From JAKACA01 sp050010115 (GTDB lineage Bacteria; Actinomycetota; Acidimicrobiia; Acidimicrobiales; Bog-793): a DNA stretch of 7,562 nt. The stretch covers positions 1 through 7,562 of the forward strand of contig JBEKLQ010000142.1 of the NCBI GenBank assembly GCA_050010115.1, read 5' to 3'. How positions within the stretch are numbered: the stretch's first letter is position 1; each line of letters starts with the position of its first letter. This document shows positions 1 through 4,296 of the stretch, piece by piece. The translations under genes and the position numbers were made by a program. The notes below the pieces were generated by a model that was not told the DNA's origin, made no database searches, and was given only the letters and a program-made list of their open reading frames with translations.

Positions 1-33
1 TACGAGGAGCACACAATGACCGCGCCGGGCATC

Positions 34-145
34 GTTATGCCGACAGTTTCAACCCCTTTACCCCTGTCGGCCAGCAGCTTCTTGAGAACGTCGGCATAAC
101 GCGACTGTCGGCATAATCATGGTTAAGCCGAATTCGGCTTAACCA
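34..145. repeat. Cluster of five TCGGCWTAAY motifs in both orientations (putative mobile-element end)
   Basis: A 10-bp motif occurs five times in about 110 bases: inverted at 34-43, direct at 91-100 and 108-117, inverted at 122-131 and direct at 134-143. The first three copies read TCGGCATAA and the last two TCGGCTTAA. The copies at 35-47 and 104-116 form a perfect 13-bp inverted repeat, TTATGCCGACAGT against ACTGTCGGCATAA, and CTGTCGG also recurs at 64-70. A short reading frame at 16-99, with AGGAG at 5-9 and ATG at 16, runs through the array. It has no recognisable product and I do not call it a gene. Clustered direct and inverted short motifs beside a recombinase gene are typical of recombinase binding sites at the end of a mobile element. 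That function is inferred; the repeats themselves are directly visible. Confidence 0.7.
120..145. repeat. Perfect 26-bp palindrome at the integrase breakpoint
   Basis: Bases 120-145 are a perfect palindrome centred between 132 and 133, with arms built from TCGGCTTAACC and its complement around a central GAATTC. It is not a hairpin with a loop but a continuous two-fold symmetric sequence, as expected for a dimeric recombinase or regulator site or for a fused pair of element ends. Its right edge coincides with the His codon (144-146) of the integrase HDLRHT box, so it marks the junction between non-integrase DNA and the integrase remnant. Confidence 0.8.
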
Positions 146-458
146 CGACCTGCGGCACACGGGCAACACCCTCGCCGCTGCGACGGGAGCCAGCACTGCC
201 GAACTGATGCACCGCATGGGTCACGCCAGCCCGAGGGCGGCGCTCATCTACCAGCACGCCACGGCCGAGCGCGACAAGGCAATTGCTGCTGCACTCGGGG
301 ACATGATCGGTAACCGAGCAATTCGTTCCCGGCACGGAACCACCACGCCTAACGGTAGTGAAAGGCTGAAATGCCGGTTGACCAGGGAAAACAAGGGGAG
401 CGGGCGACGGGGATCGAACCCGCATAACCAGCTTGGAAGGCTGGGGCTCTGCCATTGA
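144..458 (+). pseudogene. C-terminal fragment of a phage-type tyrosine recombinase/integrase
   Basis: The frame from 144 encodes HDLRHTGNTLAA, then ELMHRMGHAS, then ALIYQHA. These are the second catalytic-box signatures of tyrosine recombinases: Arg of HxLR, the later His/Gly (MGH) and the nucleophilic Tyr at 249-251. Everything N-terminal is missing: the SAM-like core-binding domain and the first catalytic Arg. The bases before 144 are a palindrome and repeats, and the frame upstream of that is not integrase-like. Only about 105 of the usual 350-400 residues remain, so the gene is broken, probably by insertion or recombination. After the recognisable domain (to about 300) the frame stays open and continues into the antisense of tRNA-Gly, stopping at 456-458. 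The tail is therefore partly tRNA sequence. An ATG at 207 is only an internal methionine. The fragment suggests an integrative element that used the tRNA-Gly 3' end as its attachment site. Confidence 0.75.
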
Positions 459-469
459 GCTACGCCCGC
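399..469 (-). tRNA. tRNA-Gly(UCC)
   Basis: Read on the minus strand, the sequence folds into a 71-nt cloverleaf. The acceptor stem is GCGGGCG paired with CGCCCGC, the D-stem GCTC/GAGC, and the anticodon stem CCAGC/GCTGG with loop CTTCCAA, giving anticodon UCC (glycine). The T-arm carries TTCGATC with one G-U closing pair. The discriminator base is U, as usual for bacterial tRNA-Gly. The 3' CCA is not encoded. The 3' end points toward the integrase fragment, the usual arrangement for a tRNA attachment site. The integrase reading frame overlaps the gene on the opposite strand. Confidence 0.95.
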
Positions 470-868
470 GGGCGGCATCACGTTAGCTCGGGTTTCGTCG
501 CCATCCGGGAGGGCATCTAGTCTCAAGCGCCCAGTGAGCTGGAGGTGACAGCACCCCTGAGCGCTCCGCGTCCGCGTTCGTGTTCGTGCGCGGTGTCGGA
601 GACGTCAGTGAAAGCCGGCATCGGTGTCGTGGCTGGCGCCGGTGTGACTGACTGTCGGGCGAGATTGGGGCACATGTGTCCCGAAACCCACCGAGAGTCC
701 TCAGCCGCCCCCGCAGACCCTCATGCCTCCATCGGCGGTTGCCTACGCTGATCGAGTGTCCATACCCGTTCGGTATCGCTCTGACGACGAGGACTGTCGC
801 CGCTTTCGTACTCGTTGTGACGCTGGCGGTAAAGTCGGCACCTATGGGGAATGCCAAGCCTCCAGCCA
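470..868. other. Intergenic region with no convincing gene
   Basis: This 400-base stretch upstream of the tRNA-Gly gene contains several open frames on both strands, but none has a good ribosome binding site, a recognisable domain or consistent codon use. The most protein-like piece is the end of a plus-strand frame (about 760-888) that encodes a hydrophobic run, VAAFVLVVTLAV, followed by SAPMGNAKPP, resembling a signal or membrane segment. Its N-terminal half is basic and unstructured with no credible start. It may be a remnant of a small exported protein. Confidence 0.4.
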
Positions 869-883
869 AGGGACAACTCATGA
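869..883 (+). repeat. 15-bp direct repeat, copy 1 (RBS plus start codon)
   Basis: AGGGACAACTCATGA is found here and again, identically, at 1099-1113. Each copy holds a Shine-Dalgarno-like AGGGA, a 6-nt spacer and an ATG, so the repeated unit is a translation-initiation module. The sequences just upstream are also alike (GCCAAG and GCCAGAG). At this copy the ATG (880-882) is followed by AGG and then TAG. Confidence 0.65.
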
Positions 884-1113
884 GGTAGCGCTCGGTGGTC
901 TTTCTTACCATCGGCCTGGTCTGCCTCCTCGTCTTGCTGGTGATCGGCTCCCGTGACCTCTACCTGATCCTGATCGGGACCGGCTGCGTCGTCGCTGCGA
1001 TTCGGGAGGAGTTGGTACGCCCACGACCCCCGGTGACACACGAGCGCGCGCGCCATGACTACCGACATGCTCAGAGGCTGGATCACGCTCGGCGCCAGAG
1101 GGACAACTCATGA
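880..1113 (+). pseudogene. Possible small two-helix membrane protein, stop at codon 3 of best start
   Basis: The best initiation signal is AGGGA at 869-873 with ATG at 880, but the third codon is TAG (886-888). After it the same frame is open to a TGA at 1111-1113. From a GTG at 895 it would give about 72 residues. The first 40 are strongly hydrophobic in two runs, VFLTIGLVCLLVLLVI and YLILIGTGCVVAAI, separated by GSRD and followed by the charged REELVRPR, a plausible membrane hairpin with a basic cytoplasmic tail. Either GTG 895 is the true start, without a ribosome binding site at the usual distance, or the TAG has inactivated the gene. I recognise no family. The stop codon overlaps the ATG at 1110 by the ATGA arrangement typical of translational coupling. 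The rest of the tail is Arg/His-rich and may not be real protein. Confidence 0.3.
1099..1113 (+). repeat. 15-bp direct repeat, copy 2 (RBS plus start codon)
   Basis: This is the identical second copy of AGGGACAACTCATGA, 230 bases after the first. Its ATG (1110-1112) opens a 76-codon frame ending at 1340 with a moderately GC-rich third position. The product (MKTLCESAEASSSNDESK..., low complexity, no domain) is not recognised, and that frame lies antisense to the nucleotidyltransferase fragment. I record the initiation module but do not call the downstream frame a gene. Confidence 0.6.
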
Positions 1114-1127
1114 AGACCCTGTGTGAG

Positions 1128-1421
1128 TCAGCCGAGGCTTCTTCTTCGAACGACGAGAGCAAGATGTCCAACAGCGACGTCGGAGTCGCCGTGGGGTCGG
1201 CTGGCTCCGCCCGCTGCCTCGACGGCATGCCCGCCGGCGATCCACCATCGAAACCCCACCCCGCTCAACAACTCGCCCACCGCCGCCGGTTCGAGTCCGC
1301 TCCAAGCTCCGAAGAGCAGCTGGAACTCCCGTTCTCGTAGGTCCTCGATCGGGGCGGCGAGTCGGACCGGGCGAGCGTCTCCGGTCGAGCTCGCCGATCT
1401 GTCGCCCTCTACGTCGGCCAT
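1128..1421 (-). pseudogene. Truncated aminoglycoside-type nucleotidyltransferase fragment
   Basis: The 97-codon minus-strand frame contains FRWWIAGGHAVEAAGG and then SRPHGDSDVAV (about residues 57-84). This is the GG-x(n)-DxD nucleotidyltransferase signature of the ANT(2'')-like family, whose members typically read WxIxGGWAxD...R.H.DxDV. Gly63-Gly64 would bind the nucleotide and Asp79/Asp81 the metal. The preceding FGAWSGLEPAAVGELL matches the usual lead-in helix. Family proteins are generally about 170-190 residues; this frame stops right after the catalytic strand, at SLG-TGA, where a Trp (TGG) often follows LG. The residues past the stop do not resemble the family. There is no clear ribosome binding site before the ATG at 1421. 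I read it as a decayed 5' fragment. If it were intact it would modify a small-molecule hydroxyl with AMP; actual aminoglycoside activity cannot be inferred. Confidence 0.5.
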
Positions 1422-1558
1422 GGTTCAGTTGAGCATCCGAGCCGGGTTTCTCCGGTGCCTCAGGGACGGGTCGCCCGGCACGAGTGCCCTGCCAAGGCGT
1501 AGGTTCGGCGTGAGCGGTGCCGGGGTCTCGATTGCCCAGGCGGACCAGAGGAGGTCGA
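1422..1558. other. Upstream region of the acyl-CoA synthetase
   Basis: This short GC-rich stretch separates the nucleotidyltransferase fragment from the synthetase start. I see no clear -35/-10 pair or operator. The synthetase frame is open back to a GTG at 1517, but those 14 extra codons are Arg/Pro-rich and lack a ribosome binding site. Confidence 0.4.
1548..1554 (+). promoter_or_regulatory. Ribosome binding site deciding the synthetase start
   Basis: GAGGAGG at 1548-1554 lies four bases before a GTG at 1559. This supports GTG 1559 rather than the upstream in-frame GTG at 1517 as the start of the acyl-CoA synthetase. Confidence 0.75.
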
Positions 1559-3208
1559 GTGAGTTCAGAGCCGTCGTATGCCTCAGGGACCTCGGATGTC
1601 CCACTCCTCGGCGAGACGATCGGGGCCAACCTCGCGCGGACCGTGGCACGGTTCGGGTCGCGTGAGGCCCTGGTCGATCGACCGACGGGGCGGCGGTGGA
1701 CGTACGAGCAACTCGATGATGACGTGAACCTGCTCGCCCGGGCGTTGCTGGCACGAAGCATCGCCAAAGGTGATCGCGTGGGCATCTGGGCACCCAACTG
1801 CGCCGAGTGGGTCCTGACCCAGTATGCGACGGCGAAGATCGGCGCCATCTTGGTCAACGTCAACCCGGCCTACCGGGCACACGAGCTGACGTACGCCATC
1901 AACCAGTCCGGGGTGTCGTTGCTCGTGACGGCCGGAAAGACCGACCGGGCCGACTATCCGGAGATCGTCGCGTCGGTTCGTGACGAATGCCGCGCGCTCC
2001 GCGACGTCGTGGTCATCGGGAGTGACAGCTGGGAGACGCTGATGAGCCAAGCCGCCGGCGTGGATCCGAGCGCCCTGGCGGACCGAGCAACCACGCTGGC
2101 GTTCGACGACCCGATCAACATCCAGTACACGTCGGGGACAACCGGATTCCCGAAGGGCGCAACGCTGTCGCACCACAACATCCTCAACAACGGTTTCTTC
2201 GTGGGCGAAGCCCTCGGATACACCGAGTCCGACCGGGTATGCCTGCCGGTCCCCTTCTACCACTGCTTCGGGATGGTCATGGGCAATCTCGGGGCGACTT
2301 CGCACGGCGCCTGCATAGTGATCCCGGCGCCCTTGTTCGAGCCCGGCGCGACGTTGGAGGCGGTCGCTGCTGAGGCCTGCACATCGCTGTACGGCGTGCC
2401 GACGATGTTCATCGCCGAGCTCAACCATCCGAGCCTTTCGTCGCTCGATCTCTCCTCGCTCCGAACCGGCATCATGGCGGGGTCGCCCTGCCCGGTCGAG
2501 GTCATGAAGCGCGTCATCGCCGAGATGAACATGGCTGAAGTGGCCATCTGTTACGGCATGACCGAGACGTCGCCCGTCTCGACGCAGACCCGCGTTGACG
2601 ACGATCTCGATCGGCGTACCGCCACAGTCGGCGGGGTCATGCCACACCTCGAGGTGAAGGTGGTCGACCCGGTCTCCGGCCTGGTCGTCCCGAGGGGGGA
2701 GCCAGGCGAGCTGTGCACCCGGGGCTATTCGGTGATGCTGGGATACTGGGCTGACCCGACCGCGACGAGCGGCGCCATCGACGTGGCTCGCTGGATGCAC
2801 ACCGGTGACCTCGCCATCATGCGGGACGACGGCTACGTCAACATCGTCGGGCGCATCAAGGACATGGTCATCCGCGGCGGGGAGAACATCTACCCGCGCG
2901 AGCTCGAGGAGTTCCTATACGCGCACCCCGACATCGTCGACGTGCAGGTCGTCGGGGTCCCCGACGAGCGCTACGGGGAGGAGCTCTGCGCCTGGATCCG
3001 ACTGCGGCAAGGAGCCGAGGCCCTCACCGCCGAGTCGCTCCGGGAGTTCTGCAGCGGACGGCTGGCGTACTACAAGATCCCTCGCTACGTGCACCTCGCC
3101 GACGAGTTCCCGATGACGGTGACCGGCAAGGTTCGCAAGATCGAGATGCGCGAGCGGTCGGTCGAGATCTTCGGCCTGCAGGCCGCAGCGAGAATCCGCA
3201 ACGCCTGA
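1559..3208 (+). CDS. Acyl-CoA synthetase (AMP-binding, FadD35/ACSF2-like)
   Basis: A 549-residue adenylate-forming enzyme that should activate a fatty or related carboxylic acid with ATP to an acyl-AMP and transfer it to CoA in the cytoplasm, feeding beta-oxidation or lipid synthesis. All core motifs are present: the phosphate loop YTSGTTGFPKG (residues 190-200), YGMTETSP (332-339), TGD (415-417), the hinge region GRIKDMVIRGGENIYPRE (431-448), and TGKVRK with the C-terminal catalytic Lys524. The N-terminus (DVPLLGETIGANL, then WTYEQL, GIWAPNCAEWVL and ILVNVNPAYR) and PFYHCFGMVMGNLG resemble the medium-chain ACSF2/mycobacterial FadD35 group, and the length is normal for it. The start is GTG with GAGGAGG four bases upstream. 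It appears monocistronic and converges with the ATPase/RCK unit, stop codons 39 bases apart. The exact substrate cannot be read from sequence. A 405-codon open frame opposite it is a coding shadow. Confidence 0.93.
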   Translation: MSSEPSYASGTSDVPLLGETIGANLARTVARFGSREALVDRPTGRRWTYEQLDDDVNLLARALLARSIAKGDRVGIWAPNCAEWVLTQYATAKIGAILVNVNPAYRAHELTYAINQSGVSLLVTAGKTDRADYPEIVASVRDECRALRDVVVIGSDSWETLMSQAAGVDPSALADRATTLAFDDPINIQYTSGTTGFPKGATLSHHNILNNGFFVGEALGYTESDRVCLPVPFYHCFGMVMGNLGATSHGACIVIPAPLFEPGATLEAVAAEACTSLYGVPTMFIAELNHPSLSSLDLSSLRTGIMAGSPCPVEVMKRVIAEMNMAEVAICYGMTETSPVSTQTRVDDDLDRRTATVGGVMPHLEVKVVDPVSGLVVPRGEPGELCTRGYSVMLGYWADPTATSGAIDVARWMHTGDLAIMRDDGYVNIVGRIKDMVIRGGENIYPRELEEFLYAHPDIVDVQVVGVPDERYGEELCAWIRLRQGAEALTAESLREFCSGRLAYYKIPRYVHLADEFPMTVTGKVRKIEMRERSVEIFGLQAAARIRNA

Positions 3209-3226
3209 AGCACCCCTCAGATGTCT

Positions 3227-3247
3227 GGTGAGCCGAAGCCGGGCACC
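3227..3247. terminator. Weak hairpin between convergent genes
   Basis: In the 39-base gap between the converging stop codons, GGTG (3227-3230) can pair with CACC (3244-3247) and CCG (3233-3235) with CGG (3240-3242), around an AAGC loop with a small internal bulge. There is no T-run on either side. It could act as a weak bidirectional terminator, but the stem is short and may be chance in GC-rich DNA. Confidence 0.22.
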
Positions 3248-3640
3248 TCAGCTCTGCTTGATGATCGAGATGAGCGCCGTCGATGGTGACACCACCGCAT
3301 CGACCCCCCAAGACCGGTTGAAGAGCTCCTCGTTCGCTGGGTCGTTCACGCGAGCGACGACTCGGGGGACGTCGAAGCGTCGCTTAGCGAGGAGGGAGAC
3401 GACGAGGTTGTCCTCGTCCGACCGTGTACAGGCGACGAGCACGTCCGCTCGGAGTGCTCCCGCAGCCTCGAGCGTCGAGGGAACCGCTGCGTTGCCTCGC
3501 ACTGAGCGCAAGCCGGCCTTGGCGAGCGCTGCTTCCCGTCCGGGGTCCGTCTCGATGACCGTGACCTCGTCGCCCACCTGTCGCAGTGCCACGGCCACCT
3601 GCTCCGGGAGTCCCGCTCCACCGATCACGATGATCCGCAT
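3248..3640 (-). CDS. Short TrkA/RCK-N domain protein, second of a pair
   Basis: A 130-residue single Rossmann domain of the TrkA_N (RCK_N) type. It has the beta-1 strand MRIIVIGGAG, acidic Glu30 ending beta-2 (VTVIETDP), then RGNAAVPSTLEAAG, the DEDN segment (75-78) and VARVNDPANEELF. It ends at ALISIIKQS, where an RCK_C domain would follow in full-length TrkA proteins of about 220 residues, so this is an N-domain-only version. The dinucleotide loop is off consensus: GxGxxG is G8-A-G10-L-P-E13, with Glu in place of the third glycine. The ATG at 3640 shares its A with the TGA of the upstream RCK gene, indicating translational coupling; GGGAGG lies 8 nt before it. A GTG at 3643 is an alternative start. 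It probably pairs with its full-length neighbour as a cytoplasmic regulatory subunit. It may bind nucleotide poorly or not at all. Confidence 0.88.
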   Translation of the reverse strand: MRIIVIGGAGLPEQVAVALRQVGDEVTVIETDPGREAALAKAGLRSVRGNAAVPSTLEAAGALRADVLVACTRSDEDNLVVSLLAKRRFDVPRVVARVNDPANEELFNRSWGVDAVVSPSTALISIIKQS

Positions 3641-4296
3641 CACGACAACCTCCCGTTGAGGAAGCTCCTCAGTCGGCCAAGCGACCCTGCGGCGACGATG
3701 AAGGTCACGACGTCGCCACCTTCGAGCGGCGTAGAGTGCTCGGGGATTCTAGAGTGCCCTGCCCTGGAGAGCTCGACGACTTGGATCTCGCCGGGAACGT
3801 TGAGCTCCAACACCCCACGCCCGGCCAGGTAGTCCGGAAGCCTCGATCGCACGAGCAGCGTCTCACCGTTGCCGAACGTCTGCTGAGGTTCGAGCGTCAG
3901 ATGGTGCAGCAGTTGCATCACCCGGTTGACCGTTGTGTGCACCGACCCGACGCTGGCGATGCCGAACTCGCTGTAGACAGGGGCGCGGGCGGGATCGTAG
4001 AGGCGCGCGAGCACTCGCGGGATTTTGAAGACATCGCGGGCCACCCGCGCGGCAACGATGTTGGCGTTGTCGTTCGGCGTGAGGGCGACGAACGCCTCGG
4101 CGTCCGCGATGCCCGCCGCTTTGAGCACGCGTGGGGTGATTCCACTCCCCAGCACGAAGCGGCCACCGAATCCAGAGGGCAGGCGGCTCTCGACGGCTGG
4201 GTCCAGGTCGATGACGACGACCTGGTCGCCTTCCGCCTCGCATCTGGTCGCGAGCGCCGAGCCGGTTCTCCCGCCTCCCATGATCACAACTTGCAT
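3640..4296 (-). CDS. TrkA/RCK family potassium-transport regulatory protein
   Basis: A 218-residue cytoplasmic protein with an RCK_N Rossmann domain (about 1-130) and an RCK_C domain (about 135-216). The nucleotide-binding loop MGGGRTG fits GxGxxG exactly (Gly7, Gly9, Gly12), and Asp30 closes beta-2 (VVVIDLDP), as in NAD-binding members. FVLGSGITPRVLKAAGI, ALTPNDNANIVAARVA and VLARLYDP are typical of the family. Such proteins gate Trk/Ktr/CeoBC-type K+ systems in response to NAD(H), ATP/ADP or cyclic di-AMP. The start at ATG 4296 is chosen because the domain begins there and GGAGAGGAGG precedes it by four bases. An upstream-extended frame to 4506 is ATPase sequence in another frame. The start overlaps the last 13 bases of the ATPase gene, and its stop overlaps the next RCK gene. 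No TrkH/KtrB channel gene is adjacent, so the regulated partner may be the ATPase. Confidence 0.93.
   Translation of the reverse strand: MQVVIMGGGRTGSALATRCEAEGDQVVVIDLDPAVESRLPSGFGGRFVLGSGITPRVLKAAGIADAEAFVALTPNDNANIVAARVARDVFKIPRVLARLYDPARAPVYSEFGIASVGSVHTTVNRVMQLLHHLTLEPQQTFGNGETLLVRSRLPDYLAGRGVLELNVPGEIQVVELSRAGHSRIPEHSTPLEGGDVVTFIVAAGSLGRLRSFLNGRLS

Noticed and set aside
16..99. A 27-codon frame with AGGAG six bases before its ATG
   Set aside because: It is very short, runs through the repeat array and ends inside a repeat copy; nothing in it is recognisable.
1..145. CRISPR-like array
   Set aside because: The repeats are only 10 bp, occur in both orientations and have irregular spacing, so they do not form a CRISPR.
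1110..1340. A 76-codon frame with a good ribosome binding site and ATGA overlap with the preceding frame
   Set aside because: Its product is low-complexity without a domain and it runs antisense to the nucleotidyltransferase signature. Third-position GC is only moderate, so I list only the initiation repeat.
1108..1863. A 251-codon minus-strand frame spanning the nucleotidyltransferase fragment and the synthetase start
   Set aside because: It is Arg/Pro/Ser-rich and domain-free, in a different frame from the recognisable GG...DxD motif, and overlaps the synthetase.
1583..2800. A 405-codon open frame on the minus strand opposite the acyl-CoA synthetase
   Set aside because: It is fully antisense to a gene with every expected motif, is Arg/His-rich with no domain, and is a usual by-product of high-GC codon bias.
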